DNA of 64,000 nt from positions 1 to 64,000 of the forward strand of contig JAWKLG010000008.1 of NCBI GenBank assembly GCA_041392845.1. The letters run 5' to 3'. The notes beneath the pieces were generated by a model. The model saw nothing but the letters and a program-made list of their open reading frames with translations, searched no databases and had not been told where the DNA came from. Positions within the stretch are counted from its first letter, which is position 1, and the number at the start of each line of letters is the position of its first letter. This stretch comes from JAGQWW01 sp041392845 (lineage in GTDB: Bacteria > Bacteroidota > Bacteroidia > Chitinophagales > Saprospiraceae). A program made the translations under genes and the position numbers. This document shows positions 45,941 to 55,400 of this stretch, piece by piece.

Positions 45941-46990
45941 ATGTTGAAACATTGGTGGAAAATATTAGGCGTACTATTATTATTGTTTGCTTTTATCGTT
46001 GGATTACTGACTCCCCTTAGACCGGGAATCAATGCAATCTCCCCTTCAAGTGCTGAATTTGGTACTGACTTAGAACTTCTTCTTTCGGGATACAATCTGG
46101 AATTAAATCCTGCCAATACACCGAACTTGATTTTATGGATCGACGGGGATCATATTATTAATGCAAAGGAAGTTGCTATCTCAGGTGACAGCCAAATCAA
46201 AGCCAGCTTTTCAATACCTAATGAAATTCCCGAAGAGGGCCTTAAGGAATTAAAAGTTTCACTTAGTGACAATATTAACGGCTTTGTAACTGCTTTGCCC
46301 AGACTTAGAATGAGTGGGGGTGAAGCCAGTTCCGAACTTGCGACTCAGAAATGGTCCGGTACAGTAGAAATCCTTGAGCAAAAGTCGGGGTTTAATTTTC
46401 CTTTCCTGCCGAATGTTTACGAAAGTGTGAGGAACACATTTTACCATGTCGCCTTATGGTTTGCTATGTTTACGCTATTTACCCTGGGTGTTATTTCAAG
46501 TATAAGATATCTTATAAACAAGAACCCCGAACATGAATACAAAGCTGTTAGTTTTACTTCAGTTGGGATGTTGTTTGGCATACTTGGACTAATAACCGGA
46601 GCAATATGGGCACAATATACCTGGAACAAAGCCTGGAGTTGGGATATTAAACAAACCATGACAGCAATTGTACTATTAATATATGGTGCATTTTTCGTTT
46701 TAAGAATTTCATTTGAAGATGCGGATCAAAAAGCACGTATCAGTGCAGTTTATAACATTTTTGCATTTTCGACCATTATACCATTATTATATGTCATTCC
46801 CAGACTTACAGAGAGTTTACATCCGGGAGGGCAGGGAAATCCGGCTTTTGGCAGAGGGGATTTAGACAATAACATTCGAATGGTTTTTTATCCTGCAATC
46901 ATTGGGTGGATCCTTTTGGGCTTGTGGTTATCTAATCTAAACTTTAGACTAATTAAAATTAAGGAGCGTATTCTTGAAAATGAAGATTAA
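45941..46990 (+). CDS. ccmC: Cytochrome c biogenesis protein CcmC/CcsA-type with periplasmic insert
   Basis: Inner-membrane haem-handling protein of system I. After the first helix (about 7-27) comes an inserted extracytoplasmic domain of about 120 residues (INAISPSSAEFGTDLELLLSG onwards), whose opening resembles an IPT/TIG Ig-like fold. The ccmC core follows with five more helices. The WWD-type haem motif is GAIWAQYTWNKAWSWDIKQ (near 225), and conserved His residues flank it (YHVALWF; ESLHPGG). CcmD follows after 58 bp, which supports CcmC. Usual CcmC proteins are about 220-250 residues, so the 349 here reflects the insert. Confidence 0.82.
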   Translation: MLKHWWKILGVLLLLFAFIVGLLTPLRPGINAISPSSAEFGTDLELLLSGYNLELNPANTPNLILWIDGDHIINAKEVAISGDSQIKASFSIPNEIPEEGLKELKVSLSDNINGFVTALPRLRMSGGEASSELATQKWSGTVEILEQKSGFNFPFLPNVYESVRNTFYHVALWFAMFTLFTLGVISSIRYLINKNPEHEYKAVSFTSVGMLFGILGLITGAIWAQYTWNKAWSWDIKQTMTAIVLLIYGAFFVLRISFEDADQKARISAVYNIFAFSTIIPLLYVIPRLTESLHPGGQGNPAFGRGDLDNNIRMVFYPAIIGWILLGLWLSNLNFRLIKIKERILENED

Positions 46991-47048
46991 AAATTTGGAA
47001 TACCTGAAAAAATATCGACTTTCGCTCCGTCAAAAAATAGGTGAATAA

Positions 47049-47273
47049 ATGAAATCAATTTTCCGTCATTTGATATTCTTTTTTGCCCTTCTGGGTTCGT
47101 CAAATCTGTTGGCTCAAAGTCCTGAGCAGGATTTTATGAGAAGTATGGGGAAAATGTATGTAGTGGTGGCGGTTATCGTTGCAATTTTTATTGGCATCAT
47201 TGTATTCATTACGCTTTTGGACAAGAGACTAACCAAATTAGAAAATCAAATAAAAAAGAATGGAAAAGCATGA
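47049..47273 (+). CDS. ccmD: CcmD-like small membrane protein
   Basis: 74 residues: signal-like hydrophobic start ending SNLLAQ, then DFMRSMGKMYVVVAVIVAIFIGIIVFI (one transmembrane helix, about 34-56) and a basic coiled-coil-like tail. This is the CcmD pattern, and in Bacteroidota ccmD follows ccmC as here. CcmD assists release of holo-CcmE. Its 3' end overlaps the glutamate dehydrogenase gene by 14 bp. Confidence 0.72.
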   Translation: MKSIFRHLIFFFALLGSSNLLAQSPEQDFMRSMGKMYVVVAVIVAIFIGIIVFITLLDKRLTKLENQIKKNGKA

Positions 47274-48681
47274 CAAGTTTTATGGGAGTGTCTTAAGCTT
47301 CTTCGAGAATGCTGCTACCCATACCAATCTTCATCGAGGGATTTTAGACCAGATCCGGGCTTGTAATTCCGTTTACCGTATGCGCTTCCCTATTAAAGTA
47401 GGAAAAGAGGTGAAGGTAATTGAGGCTTATCGCGTACAACATAGTCACCACAGACTACCAACCAAAGGTGGTATCCGTTACAGCAACCATGTGAATCAGG
47501 AAGAGGTAATGGCATTGGCAACTTTGATGTCATTCAAATGTGCGATAGTTGATGTTCCTTTTGGAGGAGCAAAAGGTGGAGTAAAAGTAAACCCATGGGA
47601 ATACTCTGAATACGAGTTGGAGAAAATTACCAGAAGGTATACCACCGAATTGGTAAAAAGAAATATGATAGGTCCTTCTATCGATGTACCTGCACCAGAT
47701 TACGGAACAGGTTCCCGAGAAATGGCCTGGATTTATGACACTTACCGCGCTTTCAACGAAAAAGAAATTGATGCTGCTGGTTGTGTTACCGGTAAACCGG
47801 TAAATCAGGGAGGTATCAGAGGAAGAACTGAAGCAACAGGTAGAGGAGTATTCTACGGTATTAGAGAAGCTTGTAACAACAAAACCGACATGAAGAAACT
47901 GGGATTAGATCTCGGTATCGCCGGTAAAACTATGGTTGTACAAGGTTTAGGTAATGTTGGTTCTTACACTGCTACCATTTGCCAGGAAGAGGGAGATGCT
48001 AAAATTATTGGTGTATCTGAAGTAGAGGGTGCTATTTATGACCCAAAAGGAATTGATATCAATGCTCTTTTGAAATTCAGAAAAGAAACCGGTTCAATCT
48101 TAGGATATCCAGGTGCAGAAAGTTATGACAAGGATAGTAGAAGAAGCGTTCTTGAATTTGAATGCGACATCCTTGTTCCGGCCGCATTGGAAAACCAGAT
48201 TACGATTAACAATGCCGATAAAATCAAGGCCAAGATTATTGGTGAAGCTGCCAATGGTCCAATTACTTCTGAAGCTGAAGAGATTTTGTTGAAAAAAGGC
48301 AAACTAATCATCCCGGATGTATTCTTGAATGCTGGTGGTGTGACGGTTTCTTATTTCGAATGGTTGAAAAACCTTTCCCATATCCGATTCGGTCGTATGG
48401 ATAAGCGATTCAATCAAAATACTTATGATAATTTCGTTAACCTGGTTGAGAAAATGACCGGTAAGAAAGTGTCTAATCTTGAACGTGAATTCCTGACAAA
48501 AGGTGGAGATGAAATTGACATCGTTCGTTCAGGATTGGAAGAGACCATGGTTACTTCCTACAATTTTACAAGAGAGATTATGAGCAAAAAGAAAAAGGTT
48601 ACTGACCTTAGAACTGCTGCTTTTGTAAATGCCATTGAAAAAATAGGAAGCGATTATATGGCTATGGGTATTTTCCCATAA
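47260..48681 (+). CDS. Glutamate dehydrogenase (Glu/Leu/Phe/Val dehydrogenase family)
   Basis: Oxidative deamination of glutamate to 2-oxoglutarate or the reverse, cytoplasmic. N-terminal dimerisation domain with the substrate motif PTKGGIRYS and the catalytic Lys region FGGAKGGVKVNP (about 100-112), APDYGTG, then the nucleotide-binding Rossmann domain GLGNVGSYTA (about 230-239). NAGGVTVSYFEW is the family C-terminal mark. 473 residues is longer than most (about 420), the extra lying near the C-terminus. The start overlaps ccmD by 14 bp, so expression is coupled to cytochrome c biogenesis genes. An Lrp-type regulator gene lies 291 bp downstream. Substrate (Glu rather than Leu) inferred. Confidence 0.9.
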   Translation: MEKHDKFYGSVLSFFENAATHTNLHRGILDQIRACNSVYRMRFPIKVGKEVKVIEAYRVQHSHHRLPTKGGIRYSNHVNQEEVMALATLMSFKCAIVDVPFGGAKGGVKVNPWEYSEYELEKITRRYTTELVKRNMIGPSIDVPAPDYGTGSREMAWIYDTYRAFNEKEIDAAGCVTGKPVNQGGIRGRTEATGRGVFYGIREACNNKTDMKKLGLDLGIAGKTMVVQGLGNVGSYTATICQEEGDAKIIGVSEVEGAIYDPKGIDINALLKFRKETGSILGYPGAESYDKDSRRSVLEFECDILVPAALENQITINNADKIKAKIIGEAANGPITSEAEEILLKKGKLIIPDVFLNAGGVTVSYFEWLKNLSHIRFGRMDKRFNQNTYDNFVNLVEKMTGKKVSNLEREFLTKGGDEIDIVRSGLEETMVTSYNFTREIMSKKKKVTDLRTAAFVNAIEKIGSDYMAMGIFP

Positions 48682-48794
48682 CGGATTGCAATCAGCCATA
48701 CAGGGACTGGCTTAAGGATAGGGTAGTGGGTGATACAATTGTTAATTTTCAAAGAAAATTGATTATTGCCATTCAAACAGATACCAAAAAAAAC

Positions 48795-48802
48795 TATCTT
48801 TG
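48795..48802 (+). promoter_or_regulatory. Candidate -7 element upstream of Lrp-type gene
   Basis: TATCTTTG, an exact TAnnTTTG match, sits in the 291-bp spacer after glutamate dehydrogenase. No well-spaced TTG at -33 is present, so it is only a candidate. A second, near match (TATCTTTC at about 48918) lies closer to the start at 48973. Confidence 0.35.
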
Positions 48803-48972
48803 CGCCAGTCCCTTTCTTATTTCCAAATAAATGCCAAATAAATTTGGATAAAATGCGACTTTGGAAAATTTATAAAAAGTATTCTATACAATAGTTTGCA
48901 TTTTATTTTTCCTCTATCTATCTTTCGCACTTCAATTTTTTTGAAAATATTTTTTTCTTAAACAAAACGACT

Positions 48973-49467
48973 ATGTCTAATATCAGCGAGATAGTATCAG
49001 AAAAATTGGACAAAACCGACTTAAAGATCCTTCAGATTCTTCAGGATAATAGCAAAATCACTAATCTTGATCTTTCTAAGAAAATCGGTCTTTCTCCAGC
49101 TCCTACCCTTGAACGTGTAAAAAAATTAGAGCAATCTGGTATTATTGAATCCTATCATGCGCAGGTGAACGCTCAAAGTATCGGACTTAATGTTAAGACC
49201 TTTGTTTTGGTTTCGCTAGCCTGGCAGAAAGAAAATGCCCTGAATCACTTCCTGGATAAGATTCAGGCAATCGAGGAGATAACAGAGTGTTACATCATTA
49301 CCGGTGAAGCAGACTTTTTAATGAAAATCGTTTGTAAGGATATTCCTACATACGAAAAGTTGCTTTTCAAAACACTTTCCCAAATTGAAGAAATTGAAAG
49401 GTTGAAAACCCTTATGACGCTTTCAACTGTAAAGCAATCTAAGGTTCTTCCATTCAGATACGAATAA
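48973..49467 (+). CDS. Lrp/AsnC-family transcriptional regulator
   Basis: 164 residues. N-terminal winged helix-turn-helix (about 13-65: LDKTDLKILQILQDNSKITNLDLSKKIGLSPAPTLERVKKLEQSG) and C-terminal RAM/AsnC effector domain (about 70-150, with the ligand-pocket turn ITGEADFLMKI). Likely responds to an amino acid. It follows the glutamate dehydrogenase gene, a plausible target, in the same direction but with a long spacer containing promoter-like elements. Confidence 0.93.
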   Translation: MSNISEIVSEKLDKTDLKILQILQDNSKITNLDLSKKIGLSPAPTLERVKKLEQSGIIESYHAQVNAQSIGLNVKTFVLVSLAWQKENALNHFLDKIQAIEEITECYIITGEADFLMKIVCKDIPTYEKLLFKTLSQIEEIERLKTLMTLSTVKQSKVLPFRYE

Positions 49468-49490
49468 CAAATTTGGAAATAATCTATCAA

Positions 49491-49521
49491 GAAGCCGCCT
49501 GGTGAAAACCATGGCGGCTTC
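49491..49521 (+). terminator. Strong hairpin after the Lrp-type gene
   Basis: GAAGCCGCC (49491-49499) pairs GGCGGCTTC (49513-49521), extended by TGGT/ACCA and closed by a GAAA tetraloop, with one unpaired T. Few T residues follow (GTTATGTTT), so it is a weak terminator or an mRNA-protecting element. Confidence 0.6.
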
Positions 49522-49543
49522 GTTATGTTTACCCATTAACCTT

Positions 49544-50344
49544 ATGTCAAAAGATTCCCTCCTTTGGAAAATATCGCATCCTGACCGAATTCAGGAATCG
49601 TATCTTTTCGGCACCATGCATATCATGTATGGTTCTAACAGGGAACGGTTTGCTGAAATTATTCCATACCTATCAAAATGTGAAATACTTTTACTGGAAA
49701 CAGAAATGGGCGATACTGGTGGGATGTCCATGAGTGATTTGATCTTTGAAAACGGACTTACCCTGGAGGAATTTCTAACCCGGCCCCAATATAAGCGAAT
49801 CAAAAAGTTCCTGGCAAAATCATTTCATTTGGACCTTGACCAATTGAAACATTTAAAACCTATGGCCATCCACCAAATGATCCAACAAATGGAATTTGCC
49901 GGCAATAAGGTCTTTTATCCTGAGAAATTCCTGGAAGAAAATGCTTCTCGCCTTTCAATTCCACTAAAAGGGTTGGAAACCTCAGATTTTCAATTTGAAC
50001 TTTTGAAAGATACTTCCATTGCTATTCAAATAAAATCATTGCGTGGCATGATGAAAAATCCGTCAGAACAGAAAAAGCATTTTAGGAAAATGATCCAGAC
50101 TTATCAGGATCAAAAACTTGCCAGGCTGCATCAAATGCTAAAGAGGCAGAGTGGCGGTATTCGTAAAACTTATTTATATGAAAGGAACTTTAAGATGGGT
50201 GAAAATTTATCCCATTTTCTAAAAGAAGGTCCTGTTTTTTGTGCAATTGGAGCTGGCCATCTATGGGGAGGAAAAGGTATTTTAAGAATATTAAAAAAGA
50301 AAGGTTTCAGGCTTAGCCCAATCTCTATTTGGAAAGAATCCTGA
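49544..50344 (+). CDS. TraB/GumN family protein
   Basis: 266 residues from the ATG at 49544; an upstream GTG at 49502 lies inside the preceding hairpin and is rejected. Family marks: LFGTMHIMYGS near the N-terminus, LLLETEMGD, and the C-terminal FCAIGAGHLWGGKGILRILKKKGF. The two GTMH / GAGHL motifs are the conserved His-bearing elements of TraB/GumN (PF01963), proposed metal-dependent hydrolases whose substrates are mostly unknown. No signal peptide in this reading. Confidence 0.85.
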   Translation: MSKDSLLWKISHPDRIQESYLFGTMHIMYGSNRERFAEIIPYLSKCEILLLETEMGDTGGMSMSDLIFENGLTLEEFLTRPQYKRIKKFLAKSFHLDLDQLKHLKPMAIHQMIQQMEFAGNKVFYPEKFLEENASRLSIPLKGLETSDFQFELLKDTSIAIQIKSLRGMMKNPSEQKKHFRKMIQTYQDQKLARLHQMLKRQSGGIRKTYLYERNFKMGENLSHFLKEGPVFCAIGAGHLWGGKGILRILKKKGFRLSPISIWKES

Positions 50345-50433
50345 AAAGTTCCTGTGACTGTTAAATTAAATTGAAAAGATTAATTAAAATCGCATCAGGT
50401 TTATTGTAAAAAAAGAAAACCCGTTATTTCATC

Positions 50434-52977
50434 ATGATAAAATTCAGGTCAGGTTTCTTTTTCCTCCTTTTGGGCTTGTTTGTAGCTTCAAGCTGCAATG
50501 TTACCCGATATTTAAAGGAAGATGAAGAACTTCTGGTCAAGAATGAAATCAAATTTCCGAAAGGTGAAAAACTTGAAGAAGAGAAAGAATTAAGATACGA
50601 ACTTACCACCTTATATAGACAAAGGCCCAACGACAAGTGGATGTTTTTCTTCAGGGTTCCGGCTTGGACTTATATCAAGTTAGAAAAAACAGTTCAGGAT
50701 ACAGCATTTGAAAATTCAGTTGAAAGATCTTTAAGGCAACTTTTTGAGAAACGATTGGCAGAAAAACCTTCCATTTTTAATGAAGAACTGGCAAAGAATA
50801 CTGCTGACAATATGCTCAACTTTCTTAGAAACAGAGGATATTTCGATGCGAAAGTGGAGTATTTCAAAGAAAACTCATTTGCAATCAATGTAAAAGACGG
50901 GATGTATTTTGACCCCGTTCAGGATCAGGATTTGATTGATGTTCCGGAAAAAAAAGTTGCAGTAACCTATTATGTCCAGCCAAACGCCCGATATTATATT
51001 GATACCATTGCCTTCCTTAGCACTGATTCTGCCGTAAATTCCATTTTACAGGAAATTGCCCCTGAAACCCACCTTACTCCCGGTGAGCCTTTAGATGGAA
51101 GGTTATATGACCAGGAAGTCGTCAGAATCACCAGCTATTTAAGAAATCATGGATATGCGCTTTTTACTCCTAATTATGTTGCTCCTTTGGATGCAGATAC
51201 TACCGGGCATAAAGCAAAAGTAATTGTAGAGGTCCTTCCGCCAGGTTCGGGAAAAAATCATAAGGTATTCAAATTTGGAGAGATCAGTGTAGCTCCGGAC
51301 TATAATCCAATCCTGGAAGAAAGTGATTTGACAGATTCGATAGTAAATCGGATAGTATTTGTAAAAGAAAAGGGTAAAAAGTTTTGGATCAAACCAAATG
51401 CCCTAAATAATAGTATTGACATGGAGCCTGGCCAGCTTTACAGCCAGGAAAAAGTAGATTTAACCAATCGGCAACTCACAAAGTTAGGGGTATTCAGATT
51501 TGTAAATCTTCGCCAACAAGAAGATCAAAATCAAAATCTGGATCAAATTGACTTTGACATCAATCTATCTCCCCGCAAGAAATACGAGTTTGGATGGGAC
51601 CTTGGACTAAATTCAACAGAGAGAAACCTTGCAAACAGCCGCCTGAACCTGTTTGGAGTCAATGGGGGGCTTTCTTTGTTAAACCGAAACCTTTTCAGAG
51701 GCGCCGAATCCCTGGCAGCAAATGGTTCCATAGGATTGGAACTCAACTTTGATCCGGTAGGAGGAGTTAGCTCCTTGATCAATACTTTTGATGGCAGGTT
51801 CCAGGTTGATTTATACGTTCCACGATTTGTAGACTATTTAAATTTTTACCGGGGGCTCAGCAAGCTGAAGATTATAAAAAAATCATTCGTAGAAGATTTG
51901 GAAAAAGCTTCCCCTACAAGATTTTCCTTAGGATATAATTATCTGGCTCTGGCGAATTTCTATTCTTATCATTTATTAAATGCAGGTTTTGGATTTGATC
52001 TTCAAAAGCCAAAACACAGATATATCATCAATAATTTTGCGGTCGATTTACTGCTGCCAAGCACCGATAGCATTTTCAATGTATTATTAGAGTCGAATCA
52101 GTTTCTGAAAAATAGTTTTGGCACCCAGATGTTTACCGGATTCTTTTTCAGGGATTTTAATTATATCTACAGTAGTAAGGTCAATAGATTTGGGGAGAGT
52201 TATTATTTCCAATTCAGAACTGAATTGTCAGGATTGGAAATATTTGCGGTTAATAAAGCCTACAATGCAATTGCCGGAGCTGAAAATGCTTTCGAAATTA
52301 TTAATGGGGTAGAATATGCCCAATATGCTAAAGCTGAAATTGATGCACGACATTATAGAAGTTTCAACCCAAAAACCGGAATCGCCTTTAGATTAAATGT
52401 TGGACTTGGGCGACCTTTTGGTTTTTCTACAGATGTTCCCTATGTAAAACAGTTTTTTGTTGGTGGTCCTCAATCCATCCGGGCCTGGGGTGCAAGAGGA
52501 TTGGGCCCCGGTTCTTATTTTGATGAAAATCAGCAAGAATTAAACCGCTTATCATATTACCAAACCGGAGATTTTAAGTTTGAAGTAAATGCAGAGTATC
52601 GTTTTTACCTGTTTAAATTTTTGAGTTTGAAAGGTGAAGGCGCTTTATTTGTAGATGCCGGAAATGTATGGACGATAAAAGAAGATGTCGAAAGGCCTGG
52701 ATCTCAATTGCAATGGAAACCCAAAATAGCCCCAGATGGCACAAAAATCGGGGATAACTTTTTTAATGAATTTGCTGTAGGCACTGGTTTCGGTCTTCGA
52801 TTTGATTTTGATTACTTCCTGTTAAGACTTGACCTGGGTTACCCCATAAAAAATCCATACAAAAGAACCATTGGTACCGAACCAAACGCCAAGGAAACCT
52901 ATTGGGCCTTCTCCAATTTACGAGACCTCAATAGCAAGTCCATAAATTATAACCTTGGAGTTAATTATCCTTTTTAA
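50434..52977 (+). CDS. tamL: TamL-type lipoprotein, BamA/TamA superfamily
   Basis: Outer-membrane 16-strand barrel insertase-like protein with POTRA domains. The N-terminus is a lipoprotein signal (VASSC, Cys21), which marks the Bacteroidota TamL branch of the TamA family. Conserved start TRYLKEDEELLVKN, then YRQRPNDKWMFF. POTRA-like segments run to about 410; the barrel fills the rest with the family motif VGGPQSIRAWGARGLGPGSY near 680 and ends in YPF. 847 residues is usual. TamB, its usual partner, is not in this window. It converges on the amylase gene (12-bp gap). Confidence 0.88.
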   Translation: MIKFRSGFFFLLLGLFVASSCNVTRYLKEDEELLVKNEIKFPKGEKLEEEKELRYELTTLYRQRPNDKWMFFFRVPAWTYIKLEKTVQDTAFENSVERSLRQLFEKRLAEKPSIFNEELAKNTADNMLNFLRNRGYFDAKVEYFKENSFAINVKDGMYFDPVQDQDLIDVPEKKVAVTYYVQPNARYYIDTIAFLSTDSAVNSILQEIAPETHLTPGEPLDGRLYDQEVVRITSYLRNHGYALFTPNYVAPLDADTTGHKAKVIVEVLPPGSGKNHKVFKFGEISVAPDYNPILEESDLTDSIVNRIVFVKEKGKKFWIKPNALNNSIDMEPGQLYSQEKVDLTNRQLTKLGVFRFVNLRQQEDQNQNLDQIDFDINLSPRKKYEFGWDLGLNSTERNLANSRLNLFGVNGGLSLLNRNLFRGAESLAANGSIGLELNFDPVGGVSSLINTFDGRFQVDLYVPRFVDYLNFYRGLSKLKIIKKSFVEDLEKASPTRFSLGYNYLALANFYSYHLLNAGFGFDLQKPKHRYIINNFAVDLLLPSTDSIFNVLLESNQFLKNSFGTQMFTGFFFRDFNYIYSSKVNRFGESYYFQFRTELSGLEIFAVNKAYNAIAGAENAFEIINGVEYAQYAKAEIDARHYRSFNPKTGIAFRLNVGLGRPFGFSTDVPYVKQFFVGGPQSIRAWGARGLGPGSYFDENQQELNRLSYYQTGDFKFEVNAEYRFYLFKFLSLKGEGALFVDAGNVWTIKEDVERPGSQLQWKPKIAPDGTKIGDNFFNEFAVGTGFGLRFDFDYFLLRLDLGYPIKNPYKRTIGTEPNAKETYWAFSNLRDLNSKSINYNLGVNYPF

Positions 52978-52989
52978 AACCGAAAACCT

Positions 52990-54402
52990 TTAATTTTTCG
53001 CCAGTACAATTGGCTCCCATGCCGCCAAAGGAATTTTTGAACCGGCAGTCAAATTCATAGTACCATTTCCCAGGATATTAGAATAATTGCCGGCTATATT
53101 TTCATTATCCAAGGTTATTTCAACTGGTTCATCTGAAAGGTTTATTGCTACAACCACGCGATCTTCACCTTTTTCTCGGTAGAATGCATAGACTTGTTCA
53201 TCCTTACCTGTATTCAGTTTTACCGGCTCGCCTCCAAATTCACCATTCCATAGAGCCTGATTGTTGTGTTTTAATTGAATAAGGGTTTTGTAAAAATCTG
53301 TTTTTTCATAGGTTCCCCAATCGACAGGATCCTTTTCAAAAAACTCCATTCTTTTATTGTATGCTGATTCCTGACCGGTATAAATCAAGGGCATGCCATC
53401 AAATGTGAAGCTTAGCACCGCAAATGCATCCACACCATCTCCCATTCTTTCAAACTCGGTACCATTCCAGGCATTTTCATCGTGATTGGTGATGAATTGC
53501 ATATGATACCCCCTGTTGTATTTGGCTCTGTCTTCTTCCAGCCATTTATCAATAGCAGTGGCAGGTTTTTCTCCCTTGGCTATTTCATTCATTAAATGGT
53601 GAAAGGTCCAGGCATAATCCATCGCAAATGTTCCGGAATTTCTATGGTAAGGAACTTCACCTTCAGCGAGCATAAACGGATTATGGTTTGCTCTAAGTGC
53701 AATTTGCACTTCATCCCAAAAGTCATTTGGTACGTTGTGGGCAACATCAACTCTGAATCCATCAATATTTTTATTGTCAAGCCAGAATAACATACTGGAT
53801 ATCATTTGCTGACGCATTTCTTTATTATCATAATTTAAATCTGCTACATCCGTCCAGCCCCAGGATTTACCGGTTTCAGGATCAATTGGGTCTATTACAT
53901 TGCCTGCTGAATCCTGGGTAAAATAGTCTTTGTGATTTTCCAACCAAACATGGTCCCATCCGGTGTGATTGGGCACCCAGTCCAATATGATTTTCATACC
54001 TGCTTCATGGATTTTCGCAACCATATTTTCAAAGTCTTCCATGGTTCCAAATTCAGGATTTACTGCTTCATAATCGGAGACAGCATAATAACTTCCAAGC
54101 GTCCCTTTTTTGTTTTTCTCGCTGATTGGATATACCGGCATAAACCAGAGAATATCGATACCCAAGTCTTTGAGCCTGTCTATATCTTTGGAAAAAGCAT
54201 TGAAGGTTCCTTCTTCAGAAAACTGGCGGACATTCACTTCATAGATTACGGCATTTTTGGCCCAATCGGGTTGAAGGGTAGGCAGGATTTCTTTTTGTTC
54301 CTGACTTGTATTTTCAGCTTGAGTATTTTTCTTTTTACAAGAAGTCCAAACGAATGCAGAAATTAAAATCAAGGCTAGCAGTACACCAAATGTGATTTTC
54401 AT
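52990..54402 (-). CDS. GH13 alpha-amylase family lipoprotein
   Basis: Alpha-glucan hydrolase anchored as a lipoprotein (VWTSC, Cys22). The (beta/alpha)8 barrel shows all four GH13 regions: DWVPNHTG, GFRVDVAHN (nucleophile Asp), MLAEGEVP (acid Glu) and FITNHDEN (transition-state Asp). A C-terminal beta-sandwich domain follows (VVVAINLSDEPVEITL). 470 residues is typical of periplasmic or surface alpha-amylases of Bacteroidota. No Sus operon is adjacent, so it is a stand-alone gene, transcribed convergently to TamL. Confidence 0.93.
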   Translation of the reverse strand: MKITFGVLLALILISAFVWTSCKKKNTQAENTSQEQKEILPTLQPDWAKNAVIYEVNVRQFSEEGTFNAFSKDIDRLKDLGIDILWFMPVYPISEKNKKGTLGSYYAVSDYEAVNPEFGTMEDFENMVAKIHEAGMKIILDWVPNHTGWDHVWLENHKDYFTQDSAGNVIDPIDPETGKSWGWTDVADLNYDNKEMRQQMISSMLFWLDNKNIDGFRVDVAHNVPNDFWDEVQIALRANHNPFMLAEGEVPYHRNSGTFAMDYAWTFHHLMNEIAKGEKPATAIDKWLEEDRAKYNRGYHMQFITNHDENAWNGTEFERMGDGVDAFAVLSFTFDGMPLIYTGQESAYNKRMEFFEKDPVDWGTYEKTDFYKTLIQLKHNNQALWNGEFGGEPVKLNTGKDEQVYAFYREKGEDRVVVAINLSDEPVEITLDNENIAGNYSNILGNGTMNLTAGSKIPLAAWEPIVLAKN

Positions 54403-54468
54403 TGAAACCTATTTAATTTAATAAATGGAAATCCGAAGATTTTACTTCGGAGGGTACAATAGAATTTG

Positions 54469-54506
54469 GAATTTTGGCAGGCTTCCCAAAATTCTATTTT
54501 TATTTC
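54469..54506 (+). terminator. A+T-rich stem-loop upstream of LolD gene
   Basis: GAATTTTGG (54469-54477) pairs with CCAAAATTC (54486-54494), 8-nt loop, then TATTTTTATTT. It has intrinsic-terminator form and may attenuate transcription into the LolD gene or shield it from upstream reading. It also shows that an ATG at 54466 is not a real start. Confidence 0.45.
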
Positions 54507-54612
54507 AATTATAAAAACTTATCCTTCAAAATGTTTTTGGATGAAAACTGGTAAAGCCTTAAACAAAAGTTATTTTTACCGCTTCTTAGGAATGGCTCTA
54601 CAGCAAAAAAAC

Positions 54613-55263
54613 ATGATCAAAGCAAATAACATCCATAAATCTTACGGTTCTCTCCATGTTTTGAAAGGAGTGAATCTTGATATAAAGAAAGGAGAAATCG
54701 TTTCGATTATTGGAAAGTCTGGTGCCGGTAAAAGCACCTTGCTTCACATTGCCGGAACTCTAGACAATCCGGACAAAGGCGAACTGATAATCAATGATAC
54801 CGATGTAACTTCCTTACGTGGCAAAGCATTGGCAAAATTCAGGAATAAACATATTGGATTTGTGTTCCAGTTTCATCACTTGTTGCCTGAATTTACCGCT
54901 TTAGAAAATGTTTGTATTCCGGCTTTTATTGACGGGAAGTCCGGAACGGAGGTCCAAAACAGAGCAAAAGAATTATTGGATTATTTGGGCTTGTCTGAAA
55001 GGATGGAACATAAGCCTACCCAATTATCCGGAGGAGAACAACAACGCGTTGCTATCGCCAGGTCATTAATGAATAATCCGGGCGTTGTGTTTGCTGATGA
55101 ACCGAGTGGAAATCTTGATTCTGCAACATCCAAAGAGATGCATCATTTGCTTTTAAAGTTGAGAGATGACTTTGGGCAAACCTTTGTAATTGTTACCCAC
55201 AATCAGGAGTTGGCAGAATTGAGCGACAGGATTCTTGAAATGCAAGATGGTAATTTTAAATAG
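54613..55263 (+). CDS. lolD: ABC transporter ATP-binding protein, LolD-like
   Basis: ATPase of a lipoprotein-release or MacB-type exporter, on the cytoplasmic face. The start is placed at the ATG at 54613 (MIKANNIHKSYG), as family members begin here; an ATG at 54592 would add seven residues. Walker A GKSGAGKST, Q-loop FQFHHLLPEF, signature LSGGEQQRVAIARS, Walker B VVFADEPSGNLDS, H-loop VTHN. 216 residues matches LolD. The permease gene (LolC/E) is not adjacent, as is common in this phylum. A different MacB-like role cannot be excluded. Confidence 0.85.
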   Translation: MIKANNIHKSYGSLHVLKGVNLDIKKGEIVSIIGKSGAGKSTLLHIAGTLDNPDKGELIINDTDVTSLRGKALAKFRNKHIGFVFQFHHLLPEFTALENVCIPAFIDGKSGTEVQNRAKELLDYLGLSERMEHKPTQLSGGEQQRVAIARSLMNNPGVVFADEPSGNLDSATSKEMHHLLLKLRDDFGQTFVIVTHNQELAELSDRILEMQDGNFK

Positions 55264-55285
55264 CGCAGGCTTTTTATTCTAAAAA

Positions 55286-55316
55286 TTGAGTTAATTGTAA
55301 AAATCTGTTTTCTTTG
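55286..55316 (+). promoter_or_regulatory. Bacteroidota-type promoter for nusB
   Basis: TTG (55286-55288), 20-bp spacer, TTTCTTTG (55309-55316), near TAnnTTTG. It lies in the spacer between LolD and the NusB gene at 55401. Confidence 0.45.
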
Positions 55317-55400
55317 CACCATCTGAGGTACAAACCATTTTTTTCAAATAAGTTATTTTTCGTTTTAAACGGATTTAGCTAAAAGGTTTTTGAAATATTT

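Noticed and set aside
49502..49543. GTG start of the TraB/GumN gene at 49502
   Set aside because: It lies within the hairpin at 49491-49521 and adds residues not matching the family; the ATG at 49544 is used.
54466..54612. 49-codon N-terminal extension of the LolD-like gene
   Set aside because: The ATG at 54466 lies at a terminator-like stem-loop and the extension has no family similarity; LolD proteins begin as at 54613.
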